The notes beneath the pieces were generated by a model. It was not told the origin of the DNA and ran no database searches. It saw only the letters and a program-made list of their open reading frames with translations. A stretch of 11,232 bases of DNA from Fimbriimonadales bacterium (GTDB lineage: Bacteria > Armatimonadota > Fimbriimonadia > Fimbriimonadales > GBS-DC), in NCBI GenBank assembly GCA_026416655.1, contig JAOAES010000314.1, positions 1-11,232 of the forward strand, given 5' to 3'. Numbering within the stretch: position 1 is the first letter of the stretch; every line of letters begins with the position of its first letter. Below, piece by piece: positions 5,548-11,232 of the stretch. Made by a program: the position numbers and the translations under genes.

Positions 5548-5665
5548 AACGGCGGGGAAGTTTACTGACTGAAAGGTTAAGAAGAGGTTATAACCCTATA
5601 TGACGGCTGCTATAGTCCGCTGCAATGCAGGCATGAGGTATAATCCCCTTTCGGAGGAACACGCC
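5548..5665. promoter_or_regulatory. Divergent promoter region between the prepilin-like gene and gatB
   Basis: On the plus strand a perfect TATAAT lies at 5639-5644, giving a start site near 5651 and supporting a gatB start after that point. On the minus strand TATAAC (5592-5587) is a weaker -10 candidate for the prepilin-like gene, leaving about 33 bases of leader. A small inverted repeat, CTATA (5596-5600) and TATAG (5611-5615), sits between them and could be an operator half-site pair, but it is too short to trust. No clear -35 boxes were seen. Confidence 0.5.
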
Positions 5666-7102
5666 TTGCGGTATATTCCGAGCATTGGCATGGAGGTGCA
5701 TGCGCAGCTCTTAACGGAGAGCAAGATGTTCTGCGCATGTCCCACGCGCTTTGGCGATTTGCCCAATACGAATGTGTGTCCCATCTGCTTGGGCATGCCG
5801 GGCGTGTTGCCCGTGCCCAACCGAAAAGCCGTGGAACATGTCATCCGCACCGCGCTCGCCTTGAACTGCCAGATTGCCCCTATCGCGATGTTCTACCGCA
5901 AGAACTACTTCTACCCCGACCTGCCCAAAGGCTATCAGATTTCGCAATACGGTGAGATTCACCCTATCGGCACGCGCGGCTATCTGGAAATCGAGGTGGA
6001 GGGCGAGCGGCTCCCGGTGCGCATCCGCCGTGTGCATTTAGAGGAGGATACAGGCAAGCTGTTCCACTACCTGCCGGGCGAGAGCGAGGTGGACTTCAAC
6101 CGCGCGGGCGCGCCCCTGATGGAGATTGTCACCGACTTCCCGCCCGATTTGCACTCTGCGGAAGCCGCCAAAGAGTACCTTGTGCAACTCCGCGCCGTGC
6201 TGACCTACCTGGGCGTGTGCGACGGCAAGATGGAGGAAGGCTCGCTGCGATGTGAACCGAACATCAGCGTCGCTCCTGAAGGCAGCGAGCAACTGGGCGT
6301 CAAGACCGAACTCAAGAATCTCAACTCGTTCCGCTCCGTTGTGCGCGGCATCGAGTTTGAAGTGGAGCGACAGATTAAAATCCTGCAGGCGGGGGGGCAG
6401 GTGGTGCAGGAAACGCGCGGCTGGAGCGAGGAAGGCGCGTACAGCTTCCCCATGCGCACCAAAGAGTTCGAGCAGGACTACCGCTACTTTCCCGAACCCG
6501 ACATCGTGCCCATTCAAATCACAGAGGAGTGGCTGGAGCAGCTGCGCGCCACGATACCTGAACTGCCCCTGCAAAAAGCTGACCGCTATCGCCGAGAATA
6601 CGGCTTGGGCGACGCCGAAACGCGCATCCTCACCGCCGACATCGACACGGCGACCTACTTCGAACAGTGCGTGGAACTCGGCGTGGAGCCGAAAACCGCC
6701 AGCAACTGGATTACCGTCGAGCTGCAGGCGCGGCTGAACGAGACCAACACCGCGATTCGCGACTCCAAACTGCAGCCTGCGCACTTAGCCGACCTGGTGA
6801 GCCTGCTCCAGAAGAATGTGATTTCGGGGCGTATCGCCAAAGAGCTGTTCGACGAGGTGTTCCAGACAGGGGCGATGCCGTCGAAGATTGTGCAGGAGCG
6901 CGGGCTGGTACAGATTTCTGATGAGGACGCGCTGCGCGCCGCCGCCCGTAAAGTGATTGCCGAAAACCCCGATGTGGTGGAAAAGTATCGCGCGGGCAAG
7001 ACCAGCGTGCTGGGCTTTCTGGTAGGGCAGATGATGCGCGAAACGCAGGGACGCGCCAACCCGCAACGCGCCCAAGAACTCCTGCGCGAGGAGCTGGAGT
7101 AA
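5666..7102 (+). CDS. gatB: Aspartyl/glutamyl-tRNA(Asn/Gln) amidotransferase subunit B
   Basis: GatB is the kinase/transamidase-coupling subunit of the cytoplasmic GatCAB complex that converts Glu-tRNA(Gln) and Asp-tRNA(Asn) to the amidated forms. Hallmarks are IGMEVHAQLLTESKMF (7-22), the zinc cysteines C23, C25, C38 and C41 around LPNTNVCPICLGMPG, DLPKGYQISQYGEIHPIG, VHLEEDTGKL, VDFNRAGAPLMEIVT, DGKMEEGSLRCEPNIS and KTELKNLNSF. The C-terminal YqeY-like tRNA-binding domain ends in SVLGFLVGQMM and GRANPQ. The length of 478 residues is standard. The start is TTG at 5666, because GGAGG lies 8 bases before it, the family N-terminus begins there, and the TATAAT at 5639-5644 would lie inside any longer version starting at 5600 or 5633. 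It heads a tight plus-strand cluster. gatA and gatC are not in the window. Confidence 0.96.
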   Translation: MRYIPSIGMEVHAQLLTESKMFCACPTRFGDLPNTNVCPICLGMPGVLPVPNRKAVEHVIRTALALNCQIAPIAMFYRKNYFYPDLPKGYQISQYGEIHPIGTRGYLEIEVEGERLPVRIRRVHLEEDTGKLFHYLPGESEVDFNRAGAPLMEIVTDFPPDLHSAEAAKEYLVQLRAVLTYLGVCDGKMEEGSLRCEPNISVAPEGSEQLGVKTELKNLNSFRSVVRGIEFEVERQIKILQAGGQVVQETRGWSEEGAYSFPMRTKEFEQDYRYFPEPDIVPIQITEEWLEQLRATIPELPLQKADRYRREYGLGDAETRILTADIDTATYFEQCVELGVEPKTASNWITVELQARLNETNTAIRDSKLQPAHLADLVSLLQKNVISGRIAKELFDEVFQTGAMPSKIVQERGLVQISDEDALRAAARKVIAENPDVVEKYRAGKTSVLGFLVGQMMRETQGRANPQRAQELLREELE

Positions 7103-7106
7103 GCCG

Positions 7107-7298
7107 ATGATGGGCACACGCAAGGCTTTACGCTACGGCGTCAGCGTCGTTATGATTGTGTTGGGCGTTGGAATCATTTACTATGAGTATTTTCTCTATC
7201 AGCGCTCTGAGGGGCTGTTGCTGGGCGGATTGCTTATCCTCTGGGCGTTCGTGCGAATCTGGGCGCTGCGCCACTTTGTGGAGCGTCGAATCCGCTGA
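7107..7298 (+). CDS. Small two-helix membrane protein of unknown function (63 aa)
   Basis: I do not recognise a family. After a basic start (MMGTRKALRYG) there is one hydrophobic segment at about 11-30 (VSVVMIVLGVGIIYYEYFLY), a short polar turn QRSEG, a second segment at about 36-50 (GLLLGGLLILWAFVRIW) and a basic end RHFVERRIR. Two ATGs in tandem at 7107 and 7110 can serve as the start, and GGAG at 7096-7099, inside the end of gatB, is well placed. The gap to gatB is four bases and to the next gene 19, so co-transcription is likely. The coherent hydrophobic pattern and good ribosome binding site argue that it is real. It probably sits in the cytoplasmic membrane with both ends inside. Confidence 0.7.
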   Translation: MMGTRKALRYGVSVVMIVLGVGIIYYEYFLYQRSEGLLLGGLLILWAFVRIWALRHFVERRIR

Positions 7299-7317
7299 AA
7301 CGAAGAGGTTGGTAGCG

Positions 7318-7806
7318 ATGGGGCTAAAACTGTTCGGCTGGAAGAAGGCGAAATCGCAGGCGCAGGAGGCGGCGCCGCCGAAGCGTCTGCTCATCCCATT
7401 TAGCAACACGCCCGACGACAGGGAAGCGTTGCGCTTCGCCTGCGAGATGGCGCAGGTGTTCGACGCGCATCTGACGGTGCTGTGTCTGGTGGAGACGCCG
7501 CGCTCGGTCGGGCTGGAGAGTTGTCCCGCAGCGCGCCTGCACGAGGGCGAGTTAGCCGCCGCAGCGGCGCGTGAAATCGCCGAAGAAATCGGCGTCGGCG
7601 ATTTTGAGACCCTGATCCGCCCAGCGCACCACTGCGGCTACGCCATCGTCAACGCTGCGACGGAGTTCCAAACCGATTTGCTCTTTATCACGGCGCGCTA
7701 TCGAAACGGGCGCGCCCGTCCCGTGCTGGATGACACGGTCGAAGTGGTGTTGCGCAAGGCGCGTTGCCAAGTATGGCTCTACGGCGCGCCACAGGAGGGA
7801 GAGTAA
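7318..7806 (+). CDS. Universal stress protein (UspA)-like protein
   Basis: Of 162 residues, about 22-156 follow the Usp alpha/beta fold: RLLIPFSNTPDDREALRFACEMAQVFDAHLTVLCLVE (strand 1, helix 1, strand 2), a helix rich in Ala/Glu at 73-92, a DFETLI strand, GYAIVNAATEFQTDLLFITA, and the final VEVVLRKARCQVWLY helix and strand. The usual ATP-binding G-2x-G-9x-G(S/T) stretch is not preserved. Here it reads ARYRNGRARPVLDDTVE, so this is likely a non-ATP-binding member. The start ATG at 7318 has AGAGG about 10 bases upstream and precedes a basic tail (MGLKLFGWKKAK). The gene ends 2 bp before the TrkA-N protein gene, which suggests a regulatory pair. Usp domains often accompany transport regulators, but no transporter is next to this one. 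Confidence 0.78.
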   Translation: MGLKLFGWKKAKSQAQEAAPPKRLLIPFSNTPDDREALRFACEMAQVFDAHLTVLCLVETPRSVGLESCPAARLHEGELAAAAAREIAEEIGVGDFETLIRPAHHCGYAIVNAATEFQTDLLFITARYRNGRARPVLDDTVEVVLRKARCQVWLYGAPQEGE

Positions 7807-7808
7807 GC

Positions 7809-8273
7809 ATGCGAATCGTGATTATGGGCTGTGGACGCACAGGCTCAACGCTGGCGTTGCTGATGAGCTGCGCTGGGCATCAGGTAACGGTTATCGAGAA
7901 ATCGCAGGATGCGCTGCTTCGGCTGGGCAAACGCCACAAATGCGACGTGGTTGTGGGCGATGGTCTGGACGAGGACACCCTGCGCCGTGCGGAGGTGGAC
8001 AAAGCCGACGCCTTCATCGCCTGTACGAACGGCGATAACACGAACCTGATGGTGGTGCAGATGGCGCGGGAGCTGTTCGGCGTGAAGCGCATCGCGGCGA
8101 AAGTGAACGACCCTGTTCGCGCGGAGGCGTATCGGGAATACGGCATTTTCACGGTGACGAGCGGCTCGCTGCTGGCAGGCTACCTGCGCGACTGGATGCT
8201 CGGCAACCCGACGCGCAACATCGAAGAGTATAACCAGTTCTACCCCGAGCTGCGGCAGCTCCTGGAGGATTGA
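7809..8273 (+). CDS. TrkA-N (RCK-N) domain NAD-binding regulator, single domain
   Basis: Such proteins form the cytoplasmic gating ring of potassium channels and transporters (Trk, Ktr) and sense NAD(H) or nucleotides. G7-C-G9-R-T-G12 is the Rossmann GxGxxG, and E30 at the end of the second strand is the residue that usually holds the adenosine ribose. CDVVVGDGLDEDTLRRAEVDKADAFIACTNGDNTNL (45-80) is the standard RCK continuation, and IAAKVNDPVRAEAYREYGI (95-113) finishes the fold. At 154 residues it has no TrkA-C (RCK-C) domain after position about 140, unlike KtrA (about 220). The start ATG at 7809 has a strong AGGAGG-type site. It lies 2 bp after the Usp-like gene and 2 bp before the lipoprotein gene. 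No TrkH/KtrB-like membrane subunit is in view. Confidence 0.86.
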   Translation: MRIVIMGCGRTGSTLALLMSCAGHQVTVIEKSQDALLRLGKRHKCDVVVGDGLDEDTLRRAEVDKADAFIACTNGDNTNLMVVQMARELFGVKRIAAKVNDPVRAEAYREYGIFTVTSGSLLAGYLRDWMLGNPTRNIEEYNQFYPELRQLLED

Positions 8274-8275
8274 GC

Positions 8276-9145
8276 ATGCGGCGTCTGTGGGGGCTGCTCT
8301 ACGCCTGCACCCTGCTGGCTGGTTGTCGCAACGCCGACGCGCCCCCTACCGAGCCGTTTCAGTTCCCGCTGGCAATCGCGATTCAGGGTAAATCCAACGA
8401 CTACTGGGACGCCATGTTGCGGGGGATGGAAAGCCGGCTCGATCTGCCGGGCGTACAGTTAGAGCGCATCTACTTCACCGCTGACGAACGCGAAGCGACC
8501 GCCCAGCGTTTGCGCGAGGGCGACTGGCGCGCCGTGGCGTTATGCGCGCCGAACGATGAATGGGCGCGGCAAACCGTAGAGCAAACAATTCAAGCAGGCA
8601 TGCCCGTGGTGCTGGTCGGCGCGGACCTGCCCAACACCGCGCGATCAGGCTATGTGGGAACCTACTACTACGATGCGGGGCGACGCGCAGGCGCATGGTA
8701 CGCACGACGCGTTCCGTTCGGTGAAGTTGTCGTCGTCGCGGGGCATCCCGTGCCACGCGCCGTCTCGGAATTCTGGGAAGGCTTCCGACATGGGCTGCTG
8801 TTCAATCGGCGCGTGCGCGCACGGCTCATCCCACTCTCGGACAGTCGAAATGCTCCCTCTGTGATTCAAAAGCTGGCGACCGAGGAGCGAATTAAAGGTA
8901 TTTTTCTGATGGGCGCGGAGGTGGCGCAGCAGGGAATCGGCGTCGCGCGCCTAACGAATGTAGGCGTTCTGAGCTGGCGCGAGTCGGCGAGAGACTGGTA
9001 TCGGTCGCGCCAGATTGAGTTGCTTATCCTGGAGCGCCCAGAGGAGATTGGCGTCCGTACCGCGAATCTGTTGCGCAATCTCAGCCAAGGACGCGGCGCG
9101 GACCTGCAAATCGTCTATGTGCCGTATGAATGGCTCGCACGCTGA
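8276..9145 (+). CDS. Lipoprotein, periplasmic sugar-binding-protein-like (type 1 PBP fold)
   Basis: A signal peptide MRRLWGLLYACTLLAGC ends in the lipobox LLAGC with C17 as the lipidated residue, so the protein should be membrane-anchored outside the cytoplasm. The rest follows the ribose/LacI-type two-lobe plan: FPLAIAIQGKSNDYWDAMLRGM (30-51), VALCAPNDEWARQTVEQTIQAGMPVVLVG (87-115), VGTYYYDAGRRAGAWY (127-142), GEVVVVAGHP, EFWEGFRHGL and IKGIFLMGAEVAQQGIGVA (206-224). At 289 residues it is slightly short for the family. The ligand is unknown. ATG 8276 is preferred to TTG 8270 because GGAGG at 8264-8268 has the right spacing and it begins the signal peptide. No ABC permease or ATPase is adjacent, so it may act as a sensor rather than a transporter component. 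The CBS-GGDEF gene follows after 87 bp. Confidence 0.8.
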   Translation: MRRLWGLLYACTLLAGCRNADAPPTEPFQFPLAIAIQGKSNDYWDAMLRGMESRLDLPGVQLERIYFTADEREATAQRLREGDWRAVALCAPNDEWARQTVEQTIQAGMPVVLVGADLPNTARSGYVGTYYYDAGRRAGAWYARRVPFGEVVVVAGHPVPRAVSEFWEGFRHGLLFNRRVRARLIPLSDSRNAPSVIQKLATEERIKGIFLMGAEVAQQGIGVARLTNVGVLSWRESARDWYRSRQIELLILERPEEIGVRTANLLRNLSQGRGADLQIVYVPYEWLAR

Positions 9146-9194
9146 GGCGAAAAAACTCGCATTTATGCCGTGATGGACTATGATGCGATTGGCG

Positions 9195-9200
9195 TATACT
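9195..9200 (+). promoter_or_regulatory. Weak -10 candidate (TATACT) upstream of the CBS-GGDEF gene
   Basis: TATACT, in the AT-rich stretch GTATACTATTATAG, is the best -10-like match in the 87-bp gap after the lipoprotein gene. TGGACT at 9174-9179 is a poor -35 with a short 15-base spacer. It suggests the cyclase gene may have its own promoter as well as read-through from the upstream cluster. Confidence 0.3.
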
Positions 9201-9232
9201 ATTATAGAGAAAGGACAGGCGGAGGCGCGGCG

Positions 9233-10594
9233 ATGAATCCGAAAGCGCTGCAGCTGCTGGAGAACGCCGTCGTCGCTGCACCTGTAAATGTATCGCGCTT
9301 GAAGGGGGAGCGCGAGCTGTTCATGCGAACCATACAACATCTCATACAGCCGATTCGTGTATGGGTCAACCCCGACCATACGGTTGAAACGGCTCTGGTG
9401 TTGCTCAGGGGGCATCGTCTACGCGGGCTGCCCGTGTTTGAAGGAGGGCACGTGCTGGGCATCGTGGAGTCGGAACAGTTGCTCGGCGTCCCGCCAGAGA
9501 CCCCCGTGCGCGAGGTGATGACCACCGAACTGATGGTCGCCACGCCGCAGACGCCGTTACGCACAGTCGCCGAGTGGTTCCAGCGTCAGCGTCAAACCGT
9601 GATGCCCGTGATGGAAGGCGATAGGCTCGTTGGGCTAATTACGGTCTTTGACCTGCTCGCGGAAATCGGACGCAGCTACGATCCAATGACGGGGCTGCCG
9701 TGGTCGGACTACCTGCGTGAGTGGAGCATCGAGCGACTCGCGGAGGGCAACGAGATTACGATTATCTTTTTTGATCTGGACAACTTCGGCGTGTTCAACA
9801 AGCGCTATGGGCATCTGGTGGGCGACGAGGTGTTGCGGCGCGTGGCGCAACTGCTCTTGGCGGAGACCGACCCGCAGACCGATGTGGTGTGTCGCTGGGG
9901 CGGCGACGAGTTCGCCATAGCGACCTTACGTCGGCGTGAAGAGGCGGGACTGCTCGCGCACCACCTGAGCCGTCAGATTGCGAATATCCACATCCCTGAA
10001 GTCGATATCCCGATAGCGGTCTCCTACGGATATCAGGGCGGCAAGCGCACGCGCGAACGGGAGCAGGTGCATTACGCCGCTACCGTCGACAACTTGGTCA
10101 ACCTCGCCAGTCAGGAATGCATGATGATGAAGGGGTTGTCGTCGCGCGCGGTACAAGGCGGGCAACTGCCGTTGCCCATTCAGGCGGTGATTGAGACGCC
10201 GCCCGCCGAAAAGCGCATCAAGATTCAGAGCGTCTCCTACGAGCGTGAGGGGCGTCGGGCGAAGGCGCGAGTCTACTTGCAGGCAGATAATCGTGTGCTG
10301 GAAGGCGCATCGGAAGGCGAGGCGCAGTCCCAGCGCCTCATCGCTGAAGCAACGCTGAACGCGCTCCGTCCCCTCACCCCGCCCACGGTACAGGTCAGCC
10401 TCTTGCAGGTTCTCGAAAGCACAGGTGAAGCAGGACACGCGATTGTGAGCGCAATCCTTCTTTGGGAAAACGGCGAACATCGTCAAGAGTTGGTGGGTAG
10501 TGCGCTACTCCGCGAAGACCCCAATCGCGCCGTCGCCGCCGCAGTGCTGGACGCCCTTAACCGCCCCCTGGGGCGCATGCTGGATAATGTGTAA
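9233..10594 (+). CDS. CBS-pair diguanylate cyclase (GGDEF) with a C-terminal duplicated domain of unknown type
   Basis: The protein probably makes cyclic di-GMP from two GTP in the cytoplasm, under control of a nucleotide bound by its CBS pair. CBS 1 spans about 34-86 (PIRVWVNPDHTVETALVLLRGHRLRGLPVFE) and CBS 2 about 93-145 (VREVMTTELMVATPQTPLRTVAEWF, then VMPVMEGDRLVGLITVFDLL). The GGDEF domain at about 148-305 has DPMTGLP, the metal-binding FFDLDNFGVFN with D181 and D183, and an intact G223-G-D-E-F227. The inhibitory I-site RxxD five residues upstream reads PQTD, so its arginine is lost. Residues about 327-450 are not recognised and look like two related units. There is no signal peptide or membrane helix. 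ATG 9233 is chosen for GGAGG at 9221-9225, 7 bases upstream, and an earlier ATG at 9170 lacks one. The total is 453 residues. Confidence 0.88.
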   Translation: MNPKALQLLENAVVAAPVNVSRLKGERELFMRTIQHLIQPIRVWVNPDHTVETALVLLRGHRLRGLPVFEGGHVLGIVESEQLLGVPPETPVREVMTTELMVATPQTPLRTVAEWFQRQRQTVMPVMEGDRLVGLITVFDLLAEIGRSYDPMTGLPWSDYLREWSIERLAEGNEITIIFFDLDNFGVFNKRYGHLVGDEVLRRVAQLLLAETDPQTDVVCRWGGDEFAIATLRRREEAGLLAHHLSRQIANIHIPEVDIPIAVSYGYQGGKRTREREQVHYAATVDNLVNLASQECMMMKGLSSRAVQGGQLPLPIQAVIETPPAEKRIKIQSVSYEREGRRAKARVYLQADNRVLEGASEGEAQSQRLIAEATLNALRPLTPPTVQVSLLQVLESTGEAGHAIVSAILLWENGEHRQELVGSALLREDPNRAVAAAVLDALNRPLGRMLDNV

Positions 10595-10600
10595 TCCGTG

Positions 10601-10621
10601 GCTTGGGCGTCCCGCCCAAGC
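10601..10621. terminator. Perfect 9-bp hairpin after the CBS-GGDEF gene (possible terminator or short repeat)
   Basis: GCTTGGGCG (10601-10609), loop TCC, CGCCCAAGC (10613-10621) lies 6 bases after the TAA stop. The stem is strong, but no T-run follows on either strand, so intrinsic termination is uncertain. It may instead be an RNA 3'-end stabiliser or a dispersed palindromic repeat. Confidence 0.5.
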
Positions 10622-10665
10622 ACAGGGCAGGAAACTCCCTTGACACACTGAACTGATAAGACGCT

Positions 10666-11232
10666 ATGCGCTCATCGCAATCGAAATTGGTAAAGCGTCG
10701 CTACGATACGGCGTGGAAACTGTTCCTCGAGACACCTGAAAATCTGCGCTACCTGCTGAGCAAAGCAGACAGTGAACTCTCGATGCAGATCGATTGGGCG
10801 CGAGGCGTAGAATATCTGGATAACGAACTTCAGCAAATCACGCCGCGCAGCCGTACACGCAGGCAGATTGTCGATAAACTCATCAAAGTCTATCTGCTCA
10901 ACGGGGCGGAGCAGTGGATTTTGATCCATATCGAAATCCAGTCTAAGCCTGACCCGTTCTTCGAGGAGCGTCTGTACGCCTATAATGCCGCAATCTGGTT
11001 ACGCTACCGTCATTTAGTGCTGACTCTCGCGATACTGGCGGACTCCAGTCCCAATTGGCATCCAACGCGCTACGAGCGTGTCTTCGGCAAATACCGCCTC
11101 GTGTTCGAGTTCCACACGCTGAAAGTGCTGGATCTGGATGAAGCGCAGCTGCTCGCAGATGGGAACCCTGCGGGTTTAGTTTTGGCGGCGTTCAAACGCT
11201 CAATTCTGACGAAGCGTCGTCAGGCGTTGCGC
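10666..11232 (+). CDS. Rpn-family recombination-promoting nuclease / putative transposase, N-terminal part; runs off the right edge
   Basis: The frame opens at ATG 10666 and stays open for 189 codons to the edge of the window. Rpn proteins are PD-(D/E)XK nucleases linked to RecA-independent recombination and are often annotated as transposases. Family marks are YDTAWKLFLETPENLRYLL (13-31), DWARGVEYLDNELQQITP (43-60), RRQIVDKLIKVYL (65-77, with the catalytic-type Asp at 70), the core WILIHIEIQSK (84-94, E90-x-Q92), FFEERLYAYNAAIWLRY (98-114) and LAILADSSPNWHP (121-133). The region after about 140 gives the YRLVFEFHTLKVLDLDE strand. There is no clear ribosome binding site. TTGACA at 10640-10645 has no well-spaced -10. 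The C-terminal portion is outside the window, so completeness cannot be judged. Such genes move readily, and this one is likely an accessory insertion. Confidence 0.8.
   Translation, partial: MRSSQSKLVKRRYDTAWKLFLETPENLRYLLSKADSELSMQIDWARGVEYLDNELQQITPRSRTRRQIVDKLIKVYLLNGAEQWILIHIEIQSKPDPFFEERLYAYNAAIWLRYRHLVLTLAILADSSPNWHPTRYERVFGKYRLVFEFHTLKVLDLDEAQLLADGNPAGLVLAAFKRSILTKRRQALR

Noticed and set aside
6038..6784. Minus-strand open frame of about 248 codons inside gatB
   Set aside because: It lies entirely opposite conserved GatB sequence. The long open antisense frame follows from the GC-rich codon usage.
7156..7317. Upstream extension of the Usp-like gene starting at 7156
   Set aside because: It overlaps the 63-residue membrane protein in another frame, is Cys/Ser-rich without fold resemblance, and the ATG at 7318 has its own ribosome binding site and begins the domain.
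9146..9232. Short hairpin GCGA-AAAAAC-TCGC after the lipoprotein gene as a terminator
   Set aside because: The stem is only 4 bp and no T-run follows.
9926..10486. Minus-strand open frame of about 186 codons inside the CBS-GGDEF gene
   Set aside because: It is opposite the GGDEF and C-terminal domains, with no start signal and no family resemblance.
10640..10670. Perfect TTGACA at 10640-10645 as promoter for the Rpn-like gene
   Set aside because: No -10 box at 16-18 bases. GATAAG is only 9 bases away, and TATGCG, 19 away, overlaps the start codon. Recorded as a chance match unless transcript data say otherwise.
10672..10929. Minus-strand open frame of 85 codons at the right end
   Set aside because: It is antisense to the Rpn-like gene, which has clear family motifs in the plus-strand frame.

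Overview
The window comes from a moderately GC-rich, flagellated, diderm-type bacterium. The best guess is an Armatimonadota-like lineage. The case rests on a short prepilin-like protein of the DUF1559 / H-X9-DG type (GFTLIELL start, HKDGININFVDGH near the end), on Uma2 and Rpn nuclease-like genes in accessory positions, and on a lipoprotein and PBP5-like carboxypeptidase that fit a cell with an envelope of that kind. The lineage is inferred from protein style only and is not proven.

Layout. 1-1564 (minus strand) holds the start of a flagellar operon: fliK (hook-length control) followed 27 bp later by flgD (hook cap), which runs off the left edge. A sigma-28-like promoter sits immediately upstream of fliK. 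The central third of fliK is built largely from short GC-rich palindromic repeats, two of them paired head-to-head like REPINs, all translated without breaking the frame. 1638-2924 (plus) is a DacA/PBP5-type D-Ala-D-Ala carboxypeptidase. Its 3' end overlaps tail-to-tail by 119 bp with a SpoIIM-family membrane protein (2806-3768, minus). The SpoIIM-family gene follows a Uma2-family gene (3778-4149, minus) that has lost its catalytic core through an internal in-frame deletion. 4200-4703 (plus) is a flavin-reductase-domain protein with an apparently leaderless start. A hairpin with a T-tract then terminates the minus-strand prepilin-like gene at 4765-5547.

From 5666 rightward everything is on the plus strand: gatB (TTG start, preceded by a perfect TATAAT), a 63-residue two-helix membrane protein, a UspA-like protein, a single-domain TrkA-N (RCK-N) protein and a lipoprotein of the sugar-binding periplasmic family. 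These five are separated by 2 to 19 bp and are probably co-transcribed. After 87 bp comes a CBS-CBS-GGDEF protein with a C-terminal region that looks like an internal duplication. A 9-bp hairpin and the open-ended start of an Rpn-family (PD-(D/E)XK) nuclease/transposase-like gene close the window.

How it fits together: fliK-flgD serve the flagellar hook. The gatB-led cluster joins a translation gene to likely sensing functions (stress protein, nucleotide-binding regulator, solute-binding lipoprotein, diguanylate cyclase). No transporter or channel partner is present here, so the circuit is inference. The most notable observation is the invasion of the fliK ruler region by palindromic repeat elements that have become coding sequence.
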